The notes under the pieces: model-generated
Told to the model about the DNA's origin: nothing
What the model saw: only the letters and a program-made list of their open reading frames with translations
Database searches by the model: none
Position numbers and translations under genes: made by a program
Assembly: GCA_900552105.1 (NCBI GenBank)
Contig: URYH01000011.1
Location: forward strand, 1-43,432
Reading direction: 5' to 3'
Origin: an uncultured Eubacteriales bacterium
GTDB lineage: Bacteria > Bacillota > Clostridia > Christensenellales > UBA1242
DNA length: 43,432 nucleotides
Shown here: positions 27,776 to 35,552 of the stretch, one piece after another
Position numbering within the stretch: position 1 is the stretch's first letter
Layout: each line of letters begins with the position of its first letter

Positions 27776-28581
27776 CAATCTTCCTTTTTGTCTTTATCTT
27801 TTTTTGTTTTGGCTTTTCTTTTTGATTTTGGTTTTTCGCCCACTTCATCGTCTTTTGGCTGATTTGATTTTGTTTTGTCCAAAAAGTATTCTTCGAGCGA
27901 AACTGGACTTTCTTCCAAGAACTTCTTGACATCAATAATCTCAATCAATCTGCCCTTGTCAATGATTGCAACTCTGTCACAAATCTTTTCAACAATCTCC
28001 AAGTTATGTGACGAAAAGAAGACTGTGTTTCCGAGTTTTTTATGTTCAAGCATATATTGTTTGATTTCATATGACGATTGAGGGTCAAGTCCCATCAAAG
28101 GCTCGTCCAAAACCCAAAACTTTGGATTGTGAATGAGCGCAGCCATAATACAAATCTTTTGCTTCATTCCGTGAGAATAGGAACGAATTTGATTATCAAG
28201 AGCAAACGCCATGTTGAATTTTGCCCCAAACTTTTTGATTCGCTCTTCAATCAAATCCTTTTCAACGCGATAGATGTTGCCCATGTATGTGACATATTCT
28301 CTTCCTGTCAAATTTTCATAAACTGCGTGATTATCTGGCACATAGCCAATATTGAGTTTTGCGTTGATTGGGTCGCGCGAAATGTCGTATCCGCAAATCG
28401 TTATGCTCCCTTCTTCAAATGGAATGATGCCCGTGATGCATTTTATTGTCGTGCTTTTTCCTGCACCATTCTTGCCCAAAAAACCAAAAATCTCCCCGTC
28501 TTCAAGTGTGAAAGATAGGTTTCTAACTGAATATCTTGTCGCATTTTTATACTTTTTCGACAAATTCTTTATCTCGAGCAT
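27775..28581 (-). CDS. ABC transporter ATP-binding protein
   Basis: The 268-residue ATPase has Walker A GKNGAGKSTT (about 36-45), signature YSHGMKQK, Walker B FWVLDEPLMGLD and a switch His in FSSHN. The LDEP-x-x-GLD form is usual for ABC-2 exporters. The last ~35 residues are a Lys/Glu/Asp-rich tail not needed for catalysis. The ATG has a GGGGGA site. This is the first gene of operon A, behind a consensus promoter overlapped by a palindrome. Confidence 0.93.
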   Translation of the reverse strand: MLEIKNLSKKYKNATRYSVRNLSFTLEDGEIFGFLGKNGAGKSTTIKCITGIIPFEEGSITICGYDISRDPINAKLNIGYVPDNHAVYENLTGREYVTYMGNIYRVEKDLIEERIKKFGAKFNMAFALDNQIRSYSHGMKQKICIMAALIHNPKFWVLDEPLMGLDPQSSYEIKQYMLEHKKLGNTVFFSSHNLEIVEKICDRVAIIDKGRLIEIIDVKKFLEESPVSLEEYFLDKTKSNQPKDDEVGEKPKSKRKAKTKKDKDKKED

Positions 28582-28600
28582 ATTTCCCCCAATAAAAAAT

Positions 28601-28617
28601 CCTTAACATAGTTAAGG
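28601..28617. promoter_or_regulatory. Palindromic operator at the operon A start site
   Basis: CCTTAAC-ATA-GTTAAGG is a perfect 7-bp inverted repeat with a 3-nt centre. It covers about -4 to +12 of the predicted transcript. That position suits a repressor that blocks initiation. It is too close to the start site to be an ordinary attenuator. No regulator gene is adjacent. Confidence 0.6.
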
Positions 28618-28619
28618 AG

Positions 28620-28648
28620 ATTATATAACAACGCGCGTGTGATGTCAA
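28620..28648 (-). promoter_or_regulatory. Consensus sigma-A promoter of operon A
   Basis: On the minus strand TTGACA (28643-28648), exactly 17 bp, then TATAAT (28620-28625): 12 of 12 consensus matches. Transcription should start near 28613, giving a ~31-nt leader to the ATPase gene. Confidence 0.85.
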
Positions 28649-29072
28649 TATATAAAAAAATTCGCCAGCAACCAGAAAATTTCCAACTCTCCCCCGACCA
28701 CCCACTCCCACGAGCAAAACGCGGAGGGTTTTTTCTGTCAAAACTTATTACTATTTCTTCAAGAGTTATGGCATTTTTTGCCTTAACTCTTCTTATTAGC
28801 GAAATTGTATGAAACAGAAAGGTTTGTCAAGAGTTTGAGTGCGAATGCACTCAAATGCAGTTCACTCTTGACAAATTTTTCGTTTCATGCAACACAAAAA
28901 ACAAAAAGACAAAAGAAAAGGTTTTGTGCCAAAATTTCACAAAACCCTTTTGTCTATTGTTTTTTGTTGACCTCTTGCCCCGCTCCGCCAAGGGGCGTTT
29001 CGGGTGGTGTGGAGGGAATCGCAACCCTCCACGCTTTTTGGTTCTTTTTCGCAACCGAAAAAGAACATCAAC
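28649..29072. repeat. Palindrome-rich intergenic region, no gene
   Basis: No convincing gene lies here; open frames are short and interrupted by hairpins. I see six inverted repeats. They are 28761-28791 (12-bp arms, one mismatch); 28809-28888 (outer ATGAAAC/GTTTCAT, middle 12-bp TTTGTCAAGAGT, inner 9-bp TTTGAGTGC with a GAAT loop); 28920-28946 (9 bp); 28977-28996 (5 bp); 29009-29032 (8-bp GTGGAGGG, then TTTTT on the plus strand); and 29041-29066 (11 bp). The middle is richer in G+C than the genes around it. Imperfectly matching GGAGGG-containing ends near 28714-28735 and 29020-29040 are inverted. Possibilities are a small mobile element, clustered extragenic palindromes or a structured RNA. 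Confidence 0.7.
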
Positions 29073-30155
29073 CTAGCGAGTTATTTTTGCATAGTAATTT
29101 CGCGAGCGTTCTTTCACACCAAAGCCATTTGCTTTTATTGTGAAGTTTGGATCACAATACCACTCATAATTTTCAAGTCCATCACAAAGAGAAAAATCTT
29201 GACGCCTTGAAAGTTTGATAACATATATCTTGCTTCCTTCAAGATAGAAATTGAGTTTTCTTGGGGCAAAGAAATAAATTGCAAGAACCATGCCAACCAA
29301 AGACAAACTTGCAATCAAAATCCAAATCCAAAGATATGGGTGTGGTTTGTTTGCTGAAACAACAATAATGCTATCTGTTGGCACGTCAGAAAGGGCAAAA
29401 GCTCCACGATTTATGACATATGAAAGTTCTTTGAGATCTCCAGATGCAGTGTATTCAAAAATCCTATAGTTGTTTGATGTTGCATAATCTTTTGGAAGCT
29501 CCATCAAAAGAGTCATTTCAGAATAGTTTTCGCTTTGCATATTTGGTGCAATTTTTATCATTTCAATAATTTGTTCAGTGTAAGCGAGTTGCTTTTTAAC
29601 CGCTTTTTTCACGGTGCGCTTTTGACTTCTCGAAATACCTGTTGCTGAATAAGAATTTCCCAAACAAAAACCATCATCATGAATAATTTCAATTTTGCCA
29701 ATTTTTCCGCTAGACTTGTCCGAAATCAGAGTCCTTGGAAGAACACGAACAGTGAGATAAACCGAGTCTGGCACAGAATAGGTCATTGTTTCGTCTGCAG
29801 TAATTCTTATTGGATATTCGCCAATTTCAAGAAATTCGTTAAGAACTTCAACTTCTCCGGCAGTGGTTATACGCATAAGTTTTAGTTCTTGGTCAGAATT
29901 AATCAATATTTTGCGTGAAAAATCAAGAGAATAAGGCGTGCCATCATAAACAAACTCACACAAATTATTTTCATAAAGCGAAGTAATCACAGGCTTTGTT
30001 TTTTCAGTTCTAATCGAAACGTTTTGAAGTGCATAATTTTCAAAATTTTTGAATTTTGGTTCAATTTTTGGCATAAAAAGTGAAAAACATGCCAAAAATG
30101 TCAACACCAACAAACAAATTGTAAAAAATGTAAATATCTTTTGTGTCTTCTTCAT
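29073..30155 (-). CDS. Bitopic membrane protein with extracellular domain, partner of the MacB-like gene
   Basis: I start at the second of two ATGs (30155), where the AGGAG site is best spaced, giving 360 codons including the stop. A hydrophobic N-terminus (about 8-28) is followed by an extracellular part that includes FVYDGTPYSLDFS, recalling YDG/MBG repeats. A region with SGDLKELSYVI leads into a second transmembrane helix (about 283-304) and a ~55-residue tail. That region resembles the membrane-proximal part of the giant MBG protein. The start overlaps the stop of the MacB-like gene, so the two are coupled. No enzyme motif is seen. An accessory or regulatory subunit is plausible. Confidence 0.78.
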   Translation of the reverse strand: MKKTQKIFTFFTICLLVLTFLACFSLFMPKIEPKFKNFENYALQNVSIRTEKTKPVITSLYENNLCEFVYDGTPYSLDFSRKILINSDQELKLMRITTAGEVEVLNEFLEIGEYPIRITADETMTYSVPDSVYLTVRVLPRTLISDKSSGKIGKIEIIHDDGFCLGNSYSATGISRSQKRTVKKAVKKQLAYTEQIIEMIKIAPNMQSENYSEMTLLMELPKDYATSNNYRIFEYTASGDLKELSYVINRGAFALSDVPTDSIIVVSANKPHPYLWIWILIASLSLVGMVLAIYFFAPRKLNFYLEGSKIYVIKLSRRQDFSLCDGLENYEWYCDPNFTIKANGFGVKERSRNYYAKITR

Positions 30156-32698
30156 CATTCACTCCTGAGTGCCACAACTGGATCTTTCTTTGATGCAATG
30201 CGTGCTGGAATAAGTCCAGAAATCAATGTCAAAACAAAACTTACTGCAATCAATATGAGAGCATGGTCAAATTTCAGCACAGCAATGTTTTTGAGTCCAC
30301 CAGAAACCTTTGCAATAATTGCATTGACTGGGAAACAGAGAATGTATGTTAACACAACTCCAATCAGACCCGCAAACAAACCAATGATAAATGTTTCTGC
30401 GTTAAACACTCTTGCGATGTCACGTTTTCTTGCTCCAATACTTCTGAGAACTCCAATTTCTTTTGTTCTTTCAACAACCGAAACATAGGTTATGATTCCA
30501 ATCATAATTGATGAGACGAGCAGCGAAATTGCGGCAAACGCAATGAGAACATACGAGATGATGTTTATGAGTTCGCCAAGCGTTCCAGTAAGCACTTCGG
30601 TGGCATCTGTATACACAATTTTGTTGTGTGCTCCATTTTCACTTGCATTCCAATCATCAATCAGCTTGAGCACTTCCGCTTTCCCGTCAAAGTTTTTTGG
30701 ATATAGATAAATTCCTGTTGGGATTGTGCTTGCCCCAACCATTTGAAGCCCAAGGTTTGTCGCTTCTTCCGCAGTCATGTCAATATCAAACGAAGATTTG
30801 ACAAATCCAACAATTTCAGCCGGTGTGTTGAAGTTTTGAATTCCCAAGCCAAAGCCTTTGAGTTCTGAAATATCCACTGTGAAAGGAACATAAAATTTCC
30901 CGTCATCAATTGACTTTTGAGCAATCAATGAGTTTTTGCAGTCTTGTTGATAACTTGTTGCAAGTTCTGGAAGATACATAATTCCCGCATCAAAAACTTC
31001 AACAACAATATCTTTTCTTGGTTTCATAACCCCGCAAATCGAAAGCGTTTCGCTTGCCCCGTCAAATGCTGTTTGATAATCAGCTTTTGCAAGGGTCGAA
31101 AACTCCGTGACGTTTCCTTCGCTGTCATAAACCGGCGTGTAATATGTGTCGTTTGAAATAACTTTATAAGTTTTGCCGATAACATCTGAATACAAAATTC
31201 TCTCATATTCACCTTCAGAATTTACTGAAACCGCAATGCCAAGTTTTGTGAGCATATCCGTCGATAGTGCACCAGTGGAGTTAAGAACCAAAAGCACTTC
31301 GTTTTTATTTTCAGGATATTTTCCTTCAACAATGTCATAGTTTGAAAGAACAAAATCTTTGTCTGCAAGTCCTTCATAAAACAAACTTGAAGACGTTCCA
31401 TAAATGCTGCTTGTTGTTGGTTTTGTGTCAACAAAAACAACTCCTTCGCTTCCCTCTGTCAAAACTTTTAGATTTGTTGCATATGTGAATTGAACTGACG
31501 AAAGAGATTTTCTGTCCCCTTTTTTGTTGTCCTCTTCAATGTAGTCATTAATATATTTGACAAATTTATCTGAAATAAAGTTGTAGTTCCCCATTTTTGC
31601 AATAATCGTGCTTGGGTTATAAACTCCAAACGAGCCTTCTTCTTCGCTTGTTCCCACCTTGTTGCTTTCGCCCATAAAAGACGAAAGTGAAGAATAATCA
31701 ATCGCCACCGTCGACACCGCAATCGGGTATCCGCCAAGCGTGTCCGTCTGCATTTTGTTGATGTAGTTTGTGAAGCCGTTTGAGATTGCAAGAACAAGTG
31801 CAACACCAATGATCCCAATGCTTCCCGCAACACTTGTGAGAATTGTTCGCCCTTTTTTTGTGATTAAATTTTTGAGCGAAAGCATGAACGCTGTGAAGAC
31901 CGACATTGAAGATTTTTTCTTTTTGAATGCTTTTTTGTCGTTTTTTTGCAAATTTTGTGCATTTTGTGGCAAAGTTTCAATAATTCTTTCAAGAGCATCG
32001 TCATTTTCACTTGGTGGATTGCTGTCGTCAATAACTTTTCCGTCAAGCAGTTTTATGATTCTTGAAGAATATTTCTCGGCGAGCTCTGTGTTGTGTGTCA
32101 CCATGATGACAAGTCGTTCTTTTGAAATCTCTTTGATGAGTTCCATAATTTGAACACTTGTTTTTGAATCCAATGCTCCGGTTGGTTCGTCAGCAAGAAG
32201 AATTTCGGGATTATTGACAAGCGCACGAGCAATTGCAACTCTTTGCATTTGCCCACCCGAGAGTTGATTTGGTCTTTTCTTGCATTCGTTTTTCAACCCA
32301 ACCCTTTCAAGCACCGCCATTGCTCTCTGTTTTCTTTCCTTGCTCGAAATTCCCGCAAGAGTGAGAGCAAGTTCAACATTCCCCAAAACCGAAAGGTGTG
32401 GAATCAGATTATAACTTTGAAAAACAAAACCAATTGAATGGTTGCGATATGTATCCCAATCTCCGCCTTTAAATTTTTTTGTTGACTGCCCCTTGATAAT
32501 CAGGTCGCCACTCGTATATTGGTCAAGTCCACCAATAATATTGAGCATAGTTGTCTTTCCGCAACCACTTGGCCCCAGAATTGAAACAAATTCATTATGT
32601 CGAAAAGCCATGCTAACACCTTTTAGTGCTGGCACAACATTGTCCACAAGTTTGTAGTCTTTTTTTATGTCTTTTAGTTCAAGTATATACTTTCCCAT
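30155..32698 (-). CDS. MacB/LolD-type ABC transporter, fused ATPase and FtsX permease
   Basis: The 847-residue protein has an N-terminal ATPase: Walker A GPSGCGKTT near 40, LSGGQMQRVAIARAL near 145 and LLADEPTGALD near 168. A charged linker (about 230-275) precedes an FtsX-type permease. That has one helix near 288, a large extracytoplasmic domain (about 310-700) and three C-terminal helices containing the ERTKEIGVLRSIGA motif. Type VII ABC proteins of this kind move or transmit force to extracytoplasmic substrates (peptides, lipids, envelope hydrolases) rather than using a classic channel. Its promoter -10 ends 6 nt before the ATG and no Shine-Dalgarno sequence is visible. The next gene is coupled by overlap. 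Confidence 0.92.
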   Translation of the reverse strand: MGKYILELKDIKKDYKLVDNVVPALKGVSMAFRHNEFVSILGPSGCGKTTMLNIIGGLDQYTSGDLIIKGQSTKKFKGGDWDTYRNHSIGFVFQSYNLIPHLSVLGNVELALTLAGISSKERKQRAMAVLERVGLKNECKKRPNQLSGGQMQRVAIARALVNNPEILLADEPTGALDSKTSVQIMELIKEISKERLVIMVTHNTELAEKYSSRIIKLLDGKVIDDSNPPSENDDALERIIETLPQNAQNLQKNDKKAFKKKKSSMSVFTAFMLSLKNLITKKGRTILTSVAGSIGIIGVALVLAISNGFTNYINKMQTDTLGGYPIAVSTVAIDYSSLSSFMGESNKVGTSEEEGSFGVYNPSTIIAKMGNYNFISDKFVKYINDYIEEDNKKGDRKSLSSVQFTYATNLKVLTEGSEGVVFVDTKPTTSSIYGTSSSLFYEGLADKDFVLSNYDIVEGKYPENKNEVLLVLNSTGALSTDMLTKLGIAVSVNSEGEYERILYSDVIGKTYKVISNDTYYTPVYDSEGNVTEFSTLAKADYQTAFDGASETLSICGVMKPRKDIVVEVFDAGIMYLPELATSYQQDCKNSLIAQKSIDDGKFYVPFTVDISELKGFGLGIQNFNTPAEIVGFVKSSFDIDMTAEEATNLGLQMVGASTIPTGIYLYPKNFDGKAEVLKLIDDWNASENGAHNKIVYTDATEVLTGTLGELINIISYVLIAFAAISLLVSSIMIGIITYVSVVERTKEIGVLRSIGARKRDIARVFNAETFIIGLFAGLIGVVLTYILCFPVNAIIAKVSGGLKNIAVLKFDHALILIAVSFVLTLISGLIPARIASKKDPVVALRSE

Positions 32699-32704
32699 GC
32701 TTTT

Positions 32705-32733
32705 ATTTTACCACTAGAGTAATTTATAGTCAA
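32705..32733 (-). promoter_or_regulatory. Promoter of operon B, probably leaderless
   Basis: Minus strand TTGACT (32728-32733), 17-bp spacer, TAAAAT (32705-32710). Only AAAAGC separates the -10 from the ATG at 32698, so the transcript should start at or within 1 nt of the start codon. Confidence 0.7.
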
Positions 32734-32841
32734 TTTTATTTAAAAAGGTGCAAAAAAAACGGCACGTTTACACGATAAAAACACAGAACTTAATAAATTT
32801 TTCGTGCGCACTCATATTCTCTTCCATTTTTTTTGCGAATA

Positions 32842-32850
32842 TGCTATGAT
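32842..32850 (+). promoter_or_regulatory. Extended -10 promoter of the glycosyltransferase gene
   Basis: TGC-TATGAT forms an extended -10 about 22 nt before the ATG at 32873; no clear -35 is seen. Confidence 0.4.
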
Positions 32851-32872
32851 AAAAAATCACATAGGAGTATAT

Positions 32873-34000
32873 ATGAAAAAATATTTAATTCTCACTGTCA
32901 CTGCTGGCGAAGGCCACAACTCAATCGCAAAAGCCATTGAAAATGAACTTGGCAAAAATCCAGAAAACATAATTGAAAAAGTTGATATTTTCAAAGAGTT
33001 TGCAAAACCATCAAAAGTCAAGTTTATTAATGACGGATACATACTTGCTTGCAAACATCTGCCAAAACTTTATAATTTGTTTTTCCGTATGTATCAAAAA
33101 AGAAATCCAAATAGGCGAGACACTGCCCCCGCTCAAGGCACGGTTAAAAAAGAAACACCAAAACTTCTCAAACTCATTGAAGAAAAAAATCCAGATGTCA
33201 TCATTTGCACGCATTTTTATCCCGCAACCATAATTACAAATTTGCGCAAAAAATATGAAATCAAAGCAAAAGTTGTTTCAATTTTGTTTGATTACACCGT
33301 TCACCCATTTTTCGAGTGCGCAAATGGTGTGGATTTCATGTTTACGCCAGATAGTTCTTTCAATGATATTTTGATAAAAAAAGGATATCGCGAGGAACAG
33401 CTCAAAGACCTTGGACTTCCAGTCAAAACTGAATTTTCCGAATTTATGGATAAAAATGAAGCAAGAGAAAAACTCGGTTTCCAAAAAAATTTGCCACTCG
33501 TCATGATCATGCTTGGTGGCGGCGGATTTGGCGGAGCTGACAAAATGCTTAAAAAACTTCTCAAATGCAAACATAAAATTCAAATTGCAGTCGTCAATGG
33601 AAAAGACTCCGAAAGCAAAGAAAAAATTGATAAATTTCTTCAAAAAACCAAAACCGAACACATCATCAAAAATTATGGATTTATTGATTTTGTCTACACT
33701 TTGATGAGTGCGAGTGATATTCTTGTTGGAAAATCAGGCGGAGTTTCAGTCAACGAAAGCATGAACAAAAACCTTCCACTTGCCCTTTCACACAATCTTG
33801 TCGCACAAGAATACGACAACATGGTTTTCCTCACAACTCACAACGCTTGCATCAATCTCACAAAAAAATATACGCTCACAAAAGCCGTTGATGACCTTTG
33901 CGAAAACCCAAACAAGCTTGAGCAGATCAAGTCAAACATTCAAAAAATCAAAAAACCAAATGCAACACGCGACATTGTCAAGTTTTGCGAAGCGCTGTGA
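32873..34000 (+). CDS. MGDG synthase/UgtP-like diacylglycerol glycosyltransferase
   Basis: The 375-residue protein starts at ATG 32873 with AGGAG 5 nt upstream; an in-frame start at 32804 has no such site. It opens with LTVTAGEGHNSIAKAI, the GEGHN motif of the MGDG-synthase N-terminal domain. A MurG-like GT28 C-terminal half has GGGGFGG (near 222) and the donor-binding GKSGGVSVNESM (near 290). Such enzymes add glucose or galactose from a UDP-sugar to diacylglycerol at the inner face of the membrane, making glycolipids or lipoteichoic acid anchors. Sugar and processivity cannot be told from sequence. Confidence 0.88.
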   Translation: MKKYLILTVTAGEGHNSIAKAIENELGKNPENIIEKVDIFKEFAKPSKVKFINDGYILACKHLPKLYNLFFRMYQKRNPNRRDTAPAQGTVKKETPKLLKLIEEKNPDVIICTHFYPATIITNLRKKYEIKAKVVSILFDYTVHPFFECANGVDFMFTPDSSFNDILIKKGYREEQLKDLGLPVKTEFSEFMDKNEAREKLGFQKNLPLVMIMLGGGGFGGADKMLKKLLKCKHKIQIAVVNGKDSESKEKIDKFLQKTKTEHIIKNYGFIDFVYTLMSASDILVGKSGGVSVNESMNKNLPLALSHNLVAQEYDNMVFLTTHNACINLTKKYTLTKAVDDLCENPNKLEQIKSNIQKIKKPNATRDIVKFCEAL

Positions 34001-34008
34001 TTTGCGAT

Positions 34009-34061
34009 TTATCCACATATCCACAAAAAATTATCCACCGCCATTGTGCATAAGTGGATAA
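34009..34061. other. Cluster of five DnaA-box-like sites
   Basis: Within 53 bp lie TTATCCACA (34009-34017, exact consensus), ATATCCACA (34017-34025), TTATCCACC (34031-34039) and, on the minus strand, TTATGCACA (34045-34053) and TTATCCACT (34053-34061). All match the 9-mer consensus at 8 or 9 positions. Two lie in the arms of the terminator stem. No dnaA or dnaN is near, so this is not an obvious origin. Confidence 0.5.
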
Positions 34062-34068
34062 TTTTTTT
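34025..34068 (+). terminator. Intrinsic terminator after the glycosyltransferase
   Basis: AAAAAATTATCCAC (34025-34038) and GTGGATAATTTTTT (34054-34067) are perfect 14-nt arms around a 15-nt loop, ending in seven T residues. Confidence 0.8.
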
Positions 34069-34102
34069 GCATGAAAATTTGAACAGCCAAGTATATTACT
34101 TT

Positions 34103-34801
34103 ATGAAATTTTTTGTGTTTAAGAAAAAACATATAATGTTGTTTTTAACAATTTTGCTCGTTGGAGTAATCGTTGTTGTTGCGACTTTATCTTTCATCAA
34201 AACAACAAGTCCCAAAAAAACCTACACTGTTGTTATTGATGCAGGTCATGGCGGAATCGACAGCGGAAGTGTTGGCGTTGTCACAAAAAACGATGAAAAT
34301 CATCTCAATCTTGAATATGCAAAATGCTTGAAAAGTTATTTTGAAAGTTTTGACATCGGCGTTGTCATGACAAGAACCACTCTTGATGGCCTGTATTCTC
34401 CGACCGCCAAAAACAAGAAAAAAAGCGATATGCAAAAGCGCAAAGAAATCATTGAAAAAAGTGGGGCGGATTTGGTTGTTTCAATCCATATGAATAGTTT
34501 CCCAACAAGGTCTTCGCGTGGCGCACAAGTTTTTTATGACCAAAACAACCCGTCTGGGAAAGCTCTTGCCGAATCAATACAAAAACGATTTGTCCTCAAT
34601 GTTGAAAACGCAAGAAAAGCACCAAAGCATGGAGATTATTTTATGGTTAACTGCACCCCCCTTCCCTCTGTTATTGTCGAATGTGGATATCTATCAAACC
34701 CCGATGAGGATCGACTTCTTTCGACAAATGCCTACAAAGAAAAAATCTGCTATTCGATTTTTTGCGGAATTTTGTTGTTTTTTGGCTCAATTAACATCTG
34801 A
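34103..34801 (+). CDS. N-acetylmuramoyl-L-alanine amidase, CwlD-like
   Basis: About 232 residues: an N-terminal transmembrane segment (about 12-30) and an Amidase_3 domain that cuts the lactyl-peptide bond of peptidoglycan outside the cell. Zinc ligands and catalytic residues are present: His in DAGHGGIDSG near 47, Glu in NLEYAK near 70, His in SIHMNS near 128 and Glu in VIVECGYLSNP near 193. Size and single anchor resemble CwlD of spore formers, but no sporulation gene is adjacent, so a general cell-wall role is equally possible. The exact start is uncertain: neither ATG 34103 nor ATG 34136 has a Shine-Dalgarno sequence. TATATT lies 5 nt before 34103. Confidence 0.88.
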   Translation: MKFFVFKKKHIMLFLTILLVGVIVVVATLSFIKTTSPKKTYTVVIDAGHGGIDSGSVGVVTKNDENHLNLEYAKCLKSYFESFDIGVVMTRTTLDGLYSPTAKNKKKSDMQKRKEIIEKSGADLVVSIHMNSFPTRSSRGAQVFYDQNNPSGKALAESIQKRFVLNVENARKAPKHGDYFMVNCTPLPSVIVECGYLSNPDEDRLLSTNAYKEKICYSIFCGILLFFGSINI

Positions 34802-34804
34802 TAG

Positions 34805-34833
34805 TTGACCCAAATTCAGATATGTGAAATAAT
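34805..34833 (+). promoter_or_regulatory. Promoter of the SHOCT-domain gene
   Basis: TTGACC (34805-34810), 17-bp spacer ending in TGA, AATAAT (34828-34833), starting 4 nt after the amidase stop. Confidence 0.6.
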
Positions 34834-34861
34834 GTGTTATCAACGCATTGGAGGAAATATT

Positions 34862-35512
34862 ATGAAAAAAGGTTATAAGGTGAACAAAGCCGCTGGCATA
34901 GTTGATATTGTTTATGCAAGTTTGGTTATGTTTGCCAGTCTCATCATGTTGGTTTATTTGATGATTGTGGGCGCGGCGGTTTCTGAAGTGGTCGGAGCGG
35001 CTGGCGGCTCTCAAGGTGAAGTCGATGCGTTTTTTGCGACGACTGGAATTGTTGTGTTTGTTATCACTTGTGCTTTGTCTGTCGTTTATTTGGTGTTTGG
35101 CATAAAAACATTAAAATATTCAAATTCTTCTCAAAAACAATATTTTTCTTCTAAGTCCGCCTTGCTTGCTTTTGCTATTGTTGAATCAGTTTTCCTTTTG
35201 TTTGCATTTGCGTCAATCGCAGCATCTCCAGAATTTGCATCAGTCCCATTGCTGCTTATTGCATCACTGATTTTGCGCTGGATTGGATATGCGTATTGCG
35301 TTCAAGGAGAAAAAGAAGAGGCAAATAAAATTGTGGAAAACAACTCTCAACAAGCCGACCAACAAAACACTCAAAATGACGCTCAACAATCAGAGCCAGT
35401 TCCAAACGACGACAAAATGTTCCAAAATCTTGAAAAACTCAACAAGCTCCGAGTTGATGGAGCAATCACGCAAGAAGAATTTGAAAACATGAAGAAAAAG
35501 ATTATTGAGTAA
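34862..35512 (+). CDS. Four-helix membrane protein with C-terminal SHOCT domain
   Basis: The 216-residue protein starts at ATG 34862 with a GGAGG site. Four hydrophobic segments lie at about 11-37, 59-80, 97-120 and 124-142. A Gln/Asn/Asp-rich linker (about 155-180) leads to a SHOCT domain at the end (LEKLNKLRVDGAITQEEFE), a short helical hairpin often found at the termini of membrane proteins and thought to mediate oligomer contacts. Function is unknown. It has its own promoter and terminator, so it is a single-gene unit. Confidence 0.82.
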   Translation: MKKGYKVNKAAGIVDIVYASLVMFASLIMLVYLMIVGAAVSEVVGAAGGSQGEVDAFFATTGIVVFVITCALSVVYLVFGIKTLKYSNSSQKQYFSSKSALLAFAIVESVFLLFAFASIAASPEFASVPLLLIASLILRWIGYAYCVQGEKEEANKIVENNSQQADQQNTQNDAQQSEPVPNDDKMFQNLEKLNKLRVDGAITQEEFENMKKKIIE

Positions 35513-35515
35513 ATA

Positions 35516-35543
35516 AAAAGTCACCCTTGATGGTGACTTTTTT
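35516..35543. terminator. Bidirectional intrinsic terminator
   Basis: AAAAGTCACC and GGTGACTTTT form a 10-bp stem with a CTTGAT loop and T-runs on both strands, between the convergent SHOCT and TM2 genes. Confidence 0.85.
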
Positions 35544-35552
35544 GTTTGCTTT

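Noticed and set aside
28601..28617. Palindrome as an attenuator terminator for operon A
   Set aside because: The predicted start site lies within it, so the full stem would not be transcribed; an operator fits better.
28805..29143. Plus-strand open frames across the palindrome-rich gap
   Set aside because: They run through hairpins and into the end of the opposite gene, with no ribosome site and no protein-like composition.
34009..34061. Chromosomal replication origin
   Set aside because: No dnaA, dnaN, gyr or rpmH nearby, no clear unwinding element, and gene direction does not diverge from this point beyond two genes.
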